A stretch of DNA of 64,000 nucleotides, taken from the NCBI RefSeq assembly GCF_000186345.1, contig NC_014962.1, positions 2,108,001-2,172,000 on the forward strand, in the 5' to 3' direction. Numbering within the stretch: the stretch's first letter is position 1; each line of letters begins with the position of its first letter. Below the pieces are notes generated by a model, which had not been told where the DNA came from, did not search any database, and worked only from the letters and a program-made list of their open reading frames with translations. This document shows positions 7,994 to 17,314 of this stretch, one piece after another. Made by a program: the position numbers and the translations under genes. The DNA is from Isosphaera pallida ATCC 43644. Its GTDB lineage: Bacteria; Planctomycetota; Planctomycetia; Isosphaerales; Isosphaeraceae.

Positions 7994-9748
7994 ATGTTCA
8001 GTCCCGCGCATGGCGTAGCGTGGCGGAAGCGATTGGTCGCGGCTGGACTGGCGGCGCTGGTCTTGATCGCGGGTCTTGTCCTTCGCTGGTGGGCGCAGCC
8101 GGGAGCAACCCTGGCTTCGACTTCGCATTCCCAAGGAGTTCCACCCTTTCTCGGCTCCTCCTTGACCAACGTGACGGAGTCCATGCAAACCACCTCGACC
8201 GAGTCCCAGACGTCCGCGGTGGCGGCTCCAGGCGAGTTGGACATGACCGACCTTGCGGCGCTTTTGGAACCGGTCGAAGCCGCCGACTCGCCCCGACTCA
8301 ACCCGAGCGGCAAGCCGGGTGCCGCGACGTTGTCGTTCGACCCGGAACTCACGCAAACCTCGGCGCGGCTGGACGAAGGGTCGGAACCCAGGTCGCTGGA
8401 AATGGTTCCGTTGCTGCCGGAAGCCCAAGAGTCGGGTTCGCCTCCGGTTCCGCCGGGCTTGAACCTTGGGGCGACGCCGCCGTTGCTTGAAACTCGCAAC
8501 CGTCTGGATCAAGCCGCGTGGCCCGCATCGGCGACAGTGTCGCCTGATCAGGGAGCCACGTCAACTCCGACACCCGCTCCTCGGGTCGCTCCAATGGAGC
8601 GCGATACCAACGACGCGGCGACCGGACTGGCTCCCCGCGCGGTGGCGCGATTCCAGGGGATCGCCTCGCCGGGTCTCAAGATCATGTTAGACGCCACCGG
8701 CTCGCAAGGACCTGACTTGCGGGTGCGTTGGCTGCAGACCCGGGGGCCCGCGGTCGATTTGGGCGACCCGCTTCAGCCCGTGCTGTCGATTATGGTTCCT
8801 GAGGCTTCCGGCGAGTTGGAGTTCACCTTGGTGGTGGGCAATGCCCACGGAATCGACTCCACGCGCCTGGTCGTGCCGATCGAAACCGGAGGTCGCAAAC
8901 TCACCGACCCCACCATCGTGGCCGACGCCGGCGACAATCAAATCGGCGTGGTCGGACGGCAAATCACCCTCAACGGCTTGCGCAGCGAACCACGAGGTCA
9001 GATCGGCTACCGCTGGATTCAACTGGGCGGTCCCCGAGTCGTGGCCAAGCTGGAGGATGGGTTCATCTATTCGTTCGTCCCCACCGAACCCGGAGTGTAC
9101 CGCTTCGCTTTGGTGGTTGCGCGAGGATCGGAAATCTCCGAGCCGGCGGAAGTGACCGTCACGGTGGGTCAACCCAAAGAGATGAGCGGCGGCCGTGCGG
9201 TCGAGCCAGCAACGGCGTCGCCCACCCGAGCGCCTGCTGCCTTCGATCCCCCTGGGTTGGTTCAAGCCCCTCCCCAACCGTTGCCAGCCCCTGTAGCCGC
9301 CGAACCCAACCGCCCTGCGTCGTTTGCGGCGGTTGAACCCGTCGGACTGACCGCCACCAACCCCGCCAACGGTTCAACCCGCATGGTCGCCCGCAACCTC
9401 CTGCTCAAAATCGAAGAAGGAACCCTCCGCGCCGCGGGCATGGCCATGGTCTTCAACGGGCTGGCCGACGACCTGGCGCGAGGCCGTTACAACGCCTACG
9501 AGAACCTGATGGGCGACATCGCCTCCGCACTTCAGGGCGTGGTACCGACCGACCCGCTGTTGCGTGAACGTTGGGTTCAACAGGTCTTCCAACCGCTTAC
9601 CGATCAGATGATTCGGGAAATGCTGCCCACCGGGCTCGACCTCAACGAACCCCAGGCTCGGAGCCGACCATTCACACCCACTCAGCGCGATCGTCTGGCC
9701 GGAGTCTTTCGTGAAATGGCTCAGGGCTTCCGCGACCTTTCCCGCTAA
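7994..9748 (+). CDS. Exported protein with two PKD/Ig-like domains
   Basis: The 584-residue product starts at the ATG at 7994, nine bases after an AGGAGGG. One N-terminal hydrophobic segment (LAALVLIAGLVLRWW) would act as a signal anchor. A low-complexity linker follows, then two beta-sandwich-like units. The first contains IMLDATGSQGPDLRVRWLQT and the second ITLNGLRSEPRGQIGYRWIQ. Both have the G-S-x-W pattern and closing beta strands of PKD domains. A Pro-rich linker leads to a helical C-terminal domain of about 120 residues. It is probably periplasmic and structural or adhesive; no enzyme motif is seen. Confidence 0.75.
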   Translation: MFSPAHGVAWRKRLVAAGLAALVLIAGLVLRWWAQPGATLASTSHSQGVPPFLGSSLTNVTESMQTTSTESQTSAVAAPGELDMTDLAALLEPVEAADSPRLNPSGKPGAATLSFDPELTQTSARLDEGSEPRSLEMVPLLPEAQESGSPPVPPGLNLGATPPLLETRNRLDQAAWPASATVSPDQGATSTPTPAPRVAPMERDTNDAATGLAPRAVARFQGIASPGLKIMLDATGSQGPDLRVRWLQTRGPAVDLGDPLQPVLSIMVPEASGELEFTLVVGNAHGIDSTRLVVPIETGGRKLTDPTIVADAGDNQIGVVGRQITLNGLRSEPRGQIGYRWIQLGGPRVVAKLEDGFIYSFVPTEPGVYRFALVVARGSEISEPAEVTVTVGQPKEMSGGRAVEPATASPTRAPAAFDPPGLVQAPPQPLPAPVAAEPNRPASFAAVEPVGLTATNPANGSTRMVARNLLLKIEEGTLRAAGMAMVFNGLADDLARGRYNAYENLMGDIASALQGVVPTDPLLRERWVQQVFQPLTDQMIREMLPTGLDLNEPQARSRPFTPTQRDRLAGVFREMAQGFRDLSR

Positions 9749-9773
9749 GCCGCCTTGGGTAAACCCGACCCGG

Positions 9774-9816
9774 AACCGATTGGGCCAGGACGCTTGGGGT
9801 CCTGTCCCGGTCGGTT
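9774..9816 (+). terminator. Strong hairpin after the PKD-domain gene
   Basis: Arms 9774-9791 and 9799-9816 form an 18-position stem with one mismatch and two G-T wobbles, closing a 7-base loop. It starts 26 bp after the stop codon. No T-run follows, so it may terminate through another mechanism or protect the mRNA 3' end. Confidence 0.6.
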
Positions 9817-10038
9817 CGACAAAAGAACGCATGTTGTTAACGACATGATGATCGACTCTGAATAGCCAACACGATTGTCACCCGCGGAGTCGTTTCGATC
9901 CCGACCCCTCAAGCTAGGCCGATCATGTCACGCAATCCAACGATTCTCAAAGGGGGTCTCCCCGCGCCGGACCCCCTGGCCTCGAATCGGTTCGCGTCCC
10001 GGACACGAAGCCCGCGAAGCGTTGACAAGGAGAAACCC

Positions 10039-11460
10039 ATGAATTCGTGGAGACTTGGAACGCGGGGGTCGGGATGGGCCGTCGCGTTGGGAACGGCTCT
10101 GTTGGCGGTTCTGCTGGGACCACGCGCCATCATCCGGTCCGAACCTCCGTTGATCGCGCCGGCCCCACCGAAAACCCCGCCCGTGCTGAATCCGACGCCG
10201 CCGCCCCCCGAACCCCAAACCGAGCCGGCTGCGACGCCCCAGAACCTCGCGGCCATTCCAACCACTCAAGCCCACGACGCGGCGGACAACAACCCGCCCG
10301 CTGATCTGAGCGACCTGCCGCTCATCCAACTGCCCGACGGCACGACCGTCTACGATTCCACTGCGCGTCAGACTCCCGTTGAATCAACCACCCCCTCTGC
10401 CGTGGTCAGTAACCCGCATCCCGCGTCCCAAATCTCCCAAATCTCCTCCTCATCACCAACGATCTCCCCCGCGCCTCCTTCCAAGGTGGAGGGCTGGGGG
10501 ATCGGGGATCACCACACGCTCGCTCGGTTTGCCACCCCTCACCTTGAACCACCGCCTCTCAATCCCACCCCCTCCCAGAGGCCGACTCCACAAACGTCCC
10601 GGCCTCTGCATGGTTCCAAGTCCGACCCGCCGCGCCATCCAAGCAAACCGACTCCCCAAGCGAATCTGTCTCCCCAGCCGCCGACCGCTTACCAGGCGTT
10701 AAGCCAAACCCGTGATCATGGGACTCCGACCATTTTGATTTGTTGGTCGGAGCGTCGGCCCCAAAGTCGGCAGGTCAAAGATGAACTGATCCGTCACCTT
10801 GACGACTTCCGGCAGCGCGGCTGTCATCTGGCCCAGCTGGAGGAGACCCGGCATACTGAGTTGCTCGACTCGTTGGGCGTGCGGGATTACCCGATTTTGA
10901 TCGCTTACCGTCGAGACGACACCACAGGGCAAATTGAACTGGCGGGCGTGCGTCGCTCTGGGTTTCAGACGCAGGAGCTTCTGAAATGGGCTGCGGACTT
11001 GGGAAACTCACGCGCGGCGACGGGATCTGGAGCGGACCGTCCCACGACGCCCACCATTGCGCAAGGGGATGGACCTCGCATCATCTCGACCCCGGAAGGC
11101 CAGGCGTTGCTGCTGCCGTCCCAAGCATCAACCCAATGGTTGCCACCGGCACCGGGACGTCGGTGGGCCGTGTTGGTGACCCTACCCGACTCGGCAGTCA
11201 ACGCTGATTCAGCCAAGGCCGATCCCTCCACTCAACCTGTCTCATTCGGAACTCCGCTCGCACTCGCCATCGATTCGAGCAGGCGAATGGGCGGAGGATA
11301 CGCCCCCAACCACCTAGTCACCCCCAACCCCAAACGACCGACCCCATCCACCCTCAACGCTTCGACCAAACGGAACGCAATCGACCCTTCCAATTGGATG
11401 CGGTCACTTCGACGAATGCTCACACCGTCCGACTCGCTCTTGGCATCGCCGCCGAGATGA
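10039..11460 (+). CDS. Exported Pro-rich protein with C-terminal thioredoxin-like domain
   Basis: The 473-residue product starts at ATG 10039, behind an AAGGAG. The N-terminus is one hydrophobic segment (ALGTALLAVLLGPRAII). Residues of about 45-215 are a Pro/Ser/Thr-rich disordered linker. The 95 residues beginning TILICWSERRPQSRQV have thioredoxin-fold character: a beta strand, a single Cys where CxxC would sit, a helix, LGVRDYPILIAYRR around the cis-proline position, and a closing helix. The missing second Cys argues against disulfide reductase activity. The last 110 residues are again low complexity. It follows the PKD-domain gene and may act with it in the envelope. Confidence 0.7.
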   Translation: MNSWRLGTRGSGWAVALGTALLAVLLGPRAIIRSEPPLIAPAPPKTPPVLNPTPPPPEPQTEPAATPQNLAAIPTTQAHDAADNNPPADLSDLPLIQLPDGTTVYDSTARQTPVESTTPSAVVSNPHPASQISQISSSSPTISPAPPSKVEGWGIGDHHTLARFATPHLEPPPLNPTPSQRPTPQTSRPLHGSKSDPPRHPSKPTPQANLSPQPPTAYQALSQTRDHGTPTILICWSERRPQSRQVKDELIRHLDDFRQRGCHLAQLEETRHTELLDSLGVRDYPILIAYRRDDTTGQIELAGVRRSGFQTQELLKWAADLGNSRAATGSGADRPTTPTIAQGDGPRIISTPEGQALLLPSQASTQWLPPAPGRRWAVLVTLPDSAVNADSAKADPSTQPVSFGTPLALAIDSSRRMGGGYAPNHLVTPNPKRPTPSTLNASTKRNAIDPSNWMRSLRRMLTPSDSLLASPPR

Positions 11461-11645
11461 CCAAGATGACAAACGAAGGTCTTTCAACGTCAGCGGCCTA
11501 GCCTGGATCGATCCCAACGACTTTCCCCCCTCTCTGGTTGACGAGAGATTGCTCTTGGGAAAGCCGTCGAAACTCGTTGTGGGCAAGGCGACCCGAGCAG
11601 ATCGATGTGGGCTGGACTGGTTGAAGTGGCCCTCCAAGGTGTGGG

Positions 11646-12332
11646 TCAAGATGATTCCTGGTGCGTTCCAACCACCTTTTCGAGTTGCTTGAGGTCGATG
11701 GAAGTGATCGGTTCCTCGGGGTCTTCAATCCGTTCCAAAGCTCCGACCGGCGCGGGTTCCAACTGGTCGCCGTTCTCGTTGGACTTGGAACGTCCCAATT
11801 TGGAGAAGAAGGTCAGAAGCGTCGCGCCGCTTTCCAACAAGCGCTTCAACGCGCTGTTGGAAAGCTGATCGATATGACCGTACCAAACGCTCAACAGCTT
11901 GAGGAATTCGAGCATCTTTTCCAGTTGCTCGATGGTGTAGCGTTCGTCGGGTCCGCCGAGTTTGGCGTCGTGGATACAATGTTCCAGGAGGGCTCGGGTG
12001 GGATCCATTTCCCGACGCTTGCGCTCGGCCATGATCACCCGAAACGTTTCCATGACATCCTTGATGGCCTCGAAGCGGTCGCGTCGGCCGCCGATTTGAT
12101 GGGTGCGTCGGACCACTCCCCAGGCGATGAGTTCGCGCAGGCTGGTCGAGACGTTGGACCGGCTCACATCTAGCAGATTGCTAATCTCCTCGGCGTCCAG
12201 CGGTTCGGGAGCGACATACAGGAGGGCGTGGACTTGGGCCATCGTGCGGTTGATGCCCCAAGCCTGGCCCATCTCGCCCCAATGCAAAATGAACTTTTTG
12301 GTCGCGGGCGTGAGAGTCACGGCTTGCCTCAC
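11646..12332 (-). CDS. GbsR/MarR-family transcriptional regulator
   Basis: The 228-residue protein has an N-terminal winged helix-turn-helix. The stretch WGINRTMAQVHALLYV is followed by LDAEEISNLLDVSRSNVSTS as the recognition-helix region, and RRDRFEA as the wing. This matches GbsR-type regulators, which in Bacillus control choline and glycine-betaine uptake. The C-terminal half is helical with an acidic tail and probably dimerises or senses a ligand. The start is a GTG at 12332 without a clear ribosome site. No osmolyte gene is adjacent, so the regulon is unknown. Confidence 0.88.
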   Translation of the reverse strand: MRQAVTLTPATKKFILHWGEMGQAWGINRTMAQVHALLYVAPEPLDAEEISNLLDVSRSNVSTSLRELIAWGVVRRTHQIGGRRDRFEAIKDVMETFRVIMAERKRREMDPTRALLEHCIHDAKLGGPDERYTIEQLEKMLEFLKLLSVWYGHIDQLSNSALKRLLESGATLLTFFSKLGRSKSNENGDQLEPAPVGALERIEDPEEPITSIDLKQLEKVVGTHQESS

Positions 12333-12688
12333 CCATAACTACGAATCGAGCCGGTTGGAATTAGGAACGCAGGATCAGAAGGCGGCGAACCAAACGACCA
12401 CCTCCAACCGCTCTGAGACGTGAGCCTCGGCGTGAAAACTCGGTCGTCGTGGCGCTTCGACCGTCACGCGAGTTCAGCGCGGTCTGTCATTTCAGTTGTT
12501 ACAGAAATCGTAGCTCAAAACAACCTGGGGTCAAGGCGTTTGTGCTGGGAACTGCTCCAGATGGGCGGACGAGAGGAATGCCACTGCCCGGCGAGTCGTC
12601 CCGCGGTGGGACGGACGGAACTGGTCTGGCTCCCGTTCGACGACACGACCGTTTCCATCTCCATCAGGGGCAATTCGGGCGGGGGGGG
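12333..12688. other. Intergenic gap before the GbsR-family gene
   Basis: 356 bp between the response regulator stop and the GbsR start, both genes being on the minus strand. I see no gene. The open frames crossing it are shadows of the response regulator. No convincing terminator or promoter was found. Confidence 0.4.
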
Positions 12689-13195
12689 TCAGGGTTCGGT
12701 CGAGGCGGGCGAACAAACGCGGCGATCTGCGTTGCGGTTGAGCCAATCGCGGAAGTCCTCCAGTGGAAAGGGTTTGGCCAAAAAGCCGGCCACTTCGCCG
12801 GACTTGACGGCGCGACGGACTCTGGGAGCGTCGGCGTCGAGCAAACCGCTGACGACCACGAAACGCAAGTCGGGACAAAGCGAGCGAAGGCGACGCACCA
12901 ACTCCCAACCGTCGAAGTCGGGCAGCATCAAATCGACGAAGGCCAAGAACGGTTCGAAGCCGAGCGATTGATGGCCCGCCGGAGACGAGCAGGAGGGGTC
13001 CAACAGCCTCAAGGCCGCGTCGCCCGAATTGGCACGGCGAACGGACCAACCCGCCTTCTCGGCGACCCGAGCCAGTATCCAGGACAGATCCTCTTCGTCG
13101 TCCACAATTAGAACCGAGGGCGCGACCGGATTGCCCTCTGCCATCACGCTCAACGAGGAGCGTTCCCCGATGATCGGGTCTGGGCCCGTCGCCAT
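12689..13195 (-). CDS. Single-domain response regulator
   Basis: A 168-residue CheY-like receiver without an output domain. It shows the acidic pair in VLIVDDEEDL, the phospho-acceptor Asp88 in FVDLMLPDFDG, and the conserved Lys in FLAKPF. Its ATG at 13195 lies 4 bp past the histidine kinase stop, and its GGAGGG ribosome site sits inside the kinase gene end, so translation is coupled. It is the likely phosphorylation target of that kinase and must signal by protein-protein contact or pass phosphate on. Confidence 0.93.
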   Translation of the reverse strand: MATGPDPIIGERSSLSVMAEGNPVAPSVLIVDDEEDLSWILARVAEKAGWSVRRANSGDAALRLLDPSCSSPAGHQSLGFEPFLAFVDLMLPDFDGWELVRRLRSLCPDLRFVVVSGLLDADAPRVRRAVKSGEVAGFLAKPFPLEDFRDWLNRNADRRVCSPASTEP

Positions 13196-13198
13196 GAG

Positions 13199-15004
13199 TC
13201 AATTCCCTCCACGAAGCGGTCGGGAGACCGAAAACACGCGTTCGGCAGCGAGGAAGGGTGAGGAGAACGGATCGTGCTGGGACTCTCGACCCGCGGCGTC
13301 GTCCAGACGGGGCAGGGTTACAATAGCGACCGTCCCCTGATTCGGTTCACTGGTCAACTCGATGAAGCCGCGATGTTCCCGGACAATCGCATGGGCAATC
13401 GTCAAACCCATCCCAGTGCCGCCCCCCACCGGACGGGTCGTGAAGAAGGGGTCAAACACATGTTGAAGATGTTCGGGACTAATCCCTGGCCCATTGTCAC
13501 GAACCTCGACAACAATCCAGCGGCAAGACGGCGCGTGGTCGGACGAATCGTCCCGCGGGAAGGCGACCAATTCCACCCGACCCACCGCTCCTACCTTGGA
13601 TGAGACATCCTCGGCCTCCTCCGACGAGCTGGGGTGGTGATCGTGTTCCTCGAAGGCGTGAATCGCGTTGAGCAGAAGATTCACCAGCAATTGTCGCAGA
13701 AGGTCAGCCACTCCCATCACTGGGAGGGGTTCCTCGCCCAGTTGGACCGACAGATCGACCCGACGTAAACGGGCTGGATGCCGGGTCAGTTCGACCGCCT
13801 CCGCCGCCACCGTCCGCAAGTCGAGCGGCGTGCTGCGCTCGCGCGCCCCGGTGCGGGCGAACCTCAAGAGATTCTCCACAATCGCGGCGACCCGCCGCAC
13901 CCCCTTGTCGATTTTCTCAGCGCATTGCCGACGCAATTCGGCGGCGGGATCGGCGAGGCGGGCGGCCTCCTCCGACTCCGCTTCCAAAAGCATTTGAGCC
14001 GCGCAGGAGACTACCGCCAAAGGGTTGCGAATCTCGTGCGCGATTCCGCCGGCCATCACCCCCAGCGCGGCGAGTTTCTCGGCGCGGAGAAGCTGATCGC
14101 GCCAGCGTCGCGGTTCGGTCAAGTCGCGTCCGAGCGCCACGAAGCCCCCGGACTCGTCGCGCATCGAGGAAACCACCCAGGCGATTGGGATCGCGCGACC
14201 ATCGGCGTGCTTAAGTTCGGCCTCAAACGAGATCGAGGGCTTCTGCTTCTGGGCGCTGAGTCCCTCCAGAGCAGCCCTTATGGTCGCCTGGTCGCATCCC
14301 TGGGCAAGCTCGACGAGCGGCAGACCGAAGACCGACGCCTCCGCACGTCCAGTGATTCGCTCCGCGGCCGTGTTCCAGGTCAAAATCCGACCGAACCGAT
14401 CCATCGACACGACAAGGTCGCTGGCGCTTTCCACCACGCTGGCCAGGTGGCGTTCCGCCCGCCGCGCTTCGCGGCCCAGACGGTCGATTTCGGTGACATC
14501 CTCCATGACCAACATGACCGACTCGACTCGACCGGCCCACTTGAACGGCACCAACCGATAGAAAAAGGTCCGCGACGGCGATCCAGGCGCGCGGTAGTTG
14601 ATCCGCTCGCCCCCTTGAGGCTCTCCGGTGGCGAAGGCGCGTCGCAACCGCGCGGTCAAGTTGAGGCATTCGGCGATGACTGAGGGAAAAACCGCCTCGA
14701 CGCGCTTGCCCACCACCTCCGATTCCCTGGTGCGGCTTTTGAGCAGAAAGTTGGCGTTGGCCGACACCACCTTATGCTGAGGGTCAATGATCAGAACCGA
14801 TGTTGGCGTCCCATCCAACACCATGCGATACAACCGCTCGTATCGTGCCTCTGCCCCGGCCTCTGCGCCATCGTTGCTCGTCTCGGCGGCGACCGACGGT
14901 TGCAGCTCCCCGACCGTTTCGGTGGCGGAGCCGACCAAGGGAATCGACTCGGAGTTGGCTTGAAACCCCGACGGTTCGTCGTGGGGGGTGGCGAACGCAT
15001 CCAT
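13199..15004 (-). CDS. PAS-domain sensor histidine kinase (soluble)
   Basis: 601 residues from ATG 15004. Two PAS domains come first, one containing SVLIIDPQHKVVSANANF and one with LVVSMDRFGRILTWNTAAE. A HisKA domain follows with phospho-acceptor His323 in GGIAHEIRNPLAV, then a HATPase with N-box LLVNLLLNAIHAF, G1 box VRDNGPGIS, F-box FDPFFTTRP and G2 box GGGTGMGLTIA. No membrane segment is visible, so it should sense a cytoplasmic cue through PAS. It overlaps functionally with the receiver gene 4 bp downstream. A GvpF/L-like gene lies upstream in the same direction. Confidence 0.94.
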   Translation of the reverse strand: MDAFATPHDEPSGFQANSESIPLVGSATETVGELQPSVAAETSNDGAEAGAEARYERLYRMVLDGTPTSVLIIDPQHKVVSANANFLLKSRTRESEVVGKRVEAVFPSVIAECLNLTARLRRAFATGEPQGGERINYRAPGSPSRTFFYRLVPFKWAGRVESVMLVMEDVTEIDRLGREARRAERHLASVVESASDLVVSMDRFGRILTWNTAAERITGRAEASVFGLPLVELAQGCDQATIRAALEGLSAQKQKPSISFEAELKHADGRAIPIAWVVSSMRDESGGFVALGRDLTEPRRWRDQLLRAEKLAALGVMAGGIAHEIRNPLAVVSCAAQMLLEAESEEAARLADPAAELRRQCAEKIDKGVRRVAAIVENLLRFARTGARERSTPLDLRTVAAEAVELTRHPARLRRVDLSVQLGEEPLPVMGVADLLRQLLVNLLLNAIHAFEEHDHHPSSSEEAEDVSSKVGAVGRVELVAFPRDDSSDHAPSCRWIVVEVRDNGPGISPEHLQHVFDPFFTTRPVGGGTGMGLTIAHAIVREHRGFIELTSEPNQGTVAIVTLPRLDDAAGRESQHDPFSSPFLAAERVFSVSRPLRGGN

Positions 15005-15165
15005 GAAAACAAACTCAAACTCGATGGTCGATGCGACGGAGAAATCCAACTCAACCAAATAGACCGCGAAAGTGTAGTGTGGAGCGGGGCGAAGTGAGCG
15101 GGAGTCGGCAAAGGGGCAGTGGAATCGCGTGTTGCGTCAAGCCTTGAATTCCCGACCGCCGAGAA

Positions 15166-16059
15166 TCAAGGCGCGCCAACTTCTTCCTCGGGTTCCCCCA
15201 CGAAGGAATAGGGCGCAAATGGTCCGGAGAGCAACCATCGCCCCTGGCAACCTGCGGTGGGTCGGCGAGCTTGCTCGGCCCAGGCGGAGAAACGGGTGAG
15301 GAACTCCGGAACCCGAAGCCGATCAATCAACAGAGCAACCGCCCCTTGGCTCTGATTTGACCCTGGTTGATACCGCCAAGAGACCACCAGATCACCTAAT
15401 TCCGACCGGAACCGCTCAACCTCGGATGGAGGCGCGTGACGGGCGCGGAGTCGCAGAAGGTGGGCGGTTCCAGGACCGATGACCGCCTGGTTCTGAACGG
15501 GGGAGGAGTGATCCGCCTCGACGTGATCCGTCGTCCTCGCCGTGTTGGCGGCATGGGTCCAGCGAATCCCGTATTCGTCCCGACCGGCTACCGCGTGGAG
15601 TCGTCGCTTCCAGTGGGACGCGAAGCGGGCAAGAAGGACTCCCAACGGCGCGGGATCACTCAGCTGAGTAAACCTCATCGGCAGCGTTGGCGTCCAACGG
15701 TGGAGTTCACTAACCGTCGCCGCCAAGCGGGAGGCCAACCGTGCCGCAGCTGCCACGGAGAGAGGCAGTTCGTCTGGTGAGCGAACGCGACGCAACGCCA
15801 AAATGACCAACTCCTCGGCGGGCGAGGGTTGCGAGTCAAACACGCTGGGAGCCTCGGGGATGATCCAGACCGGTTCCCACTGCGGCCCCACCTGACGAGC
15901 CGCGGCCTCCCAGGCGTCGCGTTGCGGACCCTCCGGCGCGCGGAGGATCGCCAAGGGAATCCAGACCGGACTTGCGGCCGGGGGAACCGTTCCGACCAAC
16001 CGAGGCTCCGATGAAGAGGGATCGGAATCGGAAGGAGTCGAATGATCGGAAGGAGTCAT
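15166..16059 (-). CDS. Gas vesicle protein GvpF/GvpL family, isolated copy
   Basis: A protein of about 297 residues from ATG 16059, chosen because GGAGG lies eight bases upstream; ATGs at 16065 and 16074 are alternatives. The C-terminal RWLLSGPFAPYSFV fits the GvpF/L hallmark SGPWPPYxF. Upstream segments around LPMRFTQLSDPAPL and a later helical VERFRSELGDLVVSW agree with the two-lobed GvpF fold. GvpF/L proteins associate with GvpA during gas vesicle assembly. No gvpA, gvpN, gvpK or other gvp gene is in this window, so either the cluster is split or the protein has another job. The N-terminal 50 residues are Ser/Pro-rich. Confidence 0.72.
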   Translation of the reverse strand: MTPSDHSTPSDSDPSSSEPRLVGTVPPAASPVWIPLAILRAPEGPQRDAWEAAARQVGPQWEPVWIIPEAPSVFDSQPSPAEELVILALRRVRSPDELPLSVAAAARLASRLAATVSELHRWTPTLPMRFTQLSDPAPLGVLLARFASHWKRRLHAVAGRDEYGIRWTHAANTARTTDHVEADHSSPVQNQAVIGPGTAHLLRLRARHAPPSEVERFRSELGDLVVSWRYQPGSNQSQGAVALLIDRLRVPEFLTRFSAWAEQARRPTAGCQGRWLLSGPFAPYSFVGEPEEEVGAP

Positions 16060-16303
16060 GGTCATGCCCTCCATACCGAGAACCAACGCGATTCGCCAAC
16101 TGGAACCCGCGGAGGTGACCCACGAGATTGGAACCGACGCGCCCAAGATCGCCTCGTTGGTCGATCCGATCACCTTCGGGAACCTCACGCGGAGACACGC
16201 GAAAGGTGAAAACCGGATGGAACACGATGCGGATCAACAAACGCATCAGTCACCAGGCTGGAGGGAACGGGATTCCTCCTCGACAACCGCTCCTCCCTCA
16301 AGG

Positions 16304-16735
16304 TCATTCCAACCCAACTTCCTTTTTGACCCTGTTGAACCAGTTGCTCAAGAATCCCTTTTTGATGGGAGCCTCGCCATCCTCGATCATTCGAGCCACG
16401 AGGCGCTTACAATAGATTTCATCCTGAAGATTCTTGCAGGCGGTCATAGCGACACGCACCGCCTGGATGAACTCCTCCTCGTCGATTTTGCCATCGTTGC
16501 TGAGCGACGCCTTGAGCGTCATATTAACCTTGGCTTTGATGTCCGTCTCCAGCAAATGCCCCTGTTCGTGGCAGACTTCACGAAGCACGGCTTGCGCGCT
16601 TTCCAGAGGGATTCCCTCGTTCACGCAATCGCGGAGGATGTCGGCTTCCTCGCGGCTATCAATGTACTTGTCGGAGCCGTAACCCCGGCGCTGAATGATC
16701 CGCTTGAACTGCGTTTTGTATTCCTCGACCGCCAT
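16304..16735 (-). CDS. Small acidic protein with an EF-hand/TerB-like loop
   Basis: A 143-residue soluble protein from ATG 16735, with GGAG nine bases upstream. I do not recognise a named family. It is mostly helical and contains SNDGKIDEEEFIQAV, which resembles one EF-hand loop or the acidic motif of TerB-like domains. The C-terminal tail (KKGFLSNWFNRVKKE) is basic and amphipathic, so membrane or nucleic-acid contact is possible. It lies 244 bp upstream of the GvpF/L-like gene in the same direction. Confidence 0.75.
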   Translation of the reverse strand: MAVEEYKTQFKRIIQRRGYGSDKYIDSREEADILRDCVNEGIPLESAQAVLREVCHEQGHLLETDIKAKVNMTLKASLSNDGKIDEEEFIQAVRVAMTACKNLQDEIYCKRLVARMIEDGEAPIKKGFLSNWFNRVKKEVGLE

Positions 16736-17314
16736 GAACGGTGTCTCCGTAACGGGGATTTTGGACTGGATTCACAGAACGGGCTTGGAAACGGGATAGG
16801 CCGGGGGAACGCGGGCATCAGGGAATGAACCAGACGGGCGAAGCCAAGGGTGGAGTTAGATCCCAAAGACGACCAGGGGCAAACGCCATTGGAACGGCAT
16901 CGTGGGGACGAATCCGCCGACCCGACCAACCGCTCTCCTTGATCGCAATGCGGCTCCAACCACGGCCCCAGCGCGAGGATACGAACCGGATGGACGTCGG
17001 ACTAGACCCAAGTGGCGGAGATGAGATGAGTTTCAACACCAGACGGGTTCGGGGAAAAAACTCGTCTCTTCGGAATGGCCCTTTTTTTTTAGAATGGGAC
17101 AACGCGGGCGCGTCGGAAACAGGGTGGGAAGCCCTGCCGCCACCGCGTCCCATGCCACAATGGATCGTCGAATCGCCGCATCGACCACGCACGCTCCGCC
17201 CCGCATCCTTTGCCGCCCCTCCGGCGGCGAGGTCCTCCACTGCGTTCGTCACGGGGAGAGCCTCTTTTGATGGAATGAAACGGCTTCGACTCCTCAGGGA
17301 GGTGACAGAATCCC
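16736..17314. other. Divergent intergenic region with a T9 tract
   Basis: 579 bp between a minus-strand gene and the plus-strand prolyl isomerase. Frames on both strands are open here but have no family likeness, so I call none. A run of nine T at 17082-17090 ends in TAGAAT (17090-17095), a near-consensus -10 box for the plus strand, though no good -35 lies at the right spacing. Confidence 0.4.

Noticed and set aside
17082-17095. T9 tract as a transcription terminator
   Set aside because: No stem-loop precedes it; it is upstream of the isomerase gene and could instead be part of a promoter.
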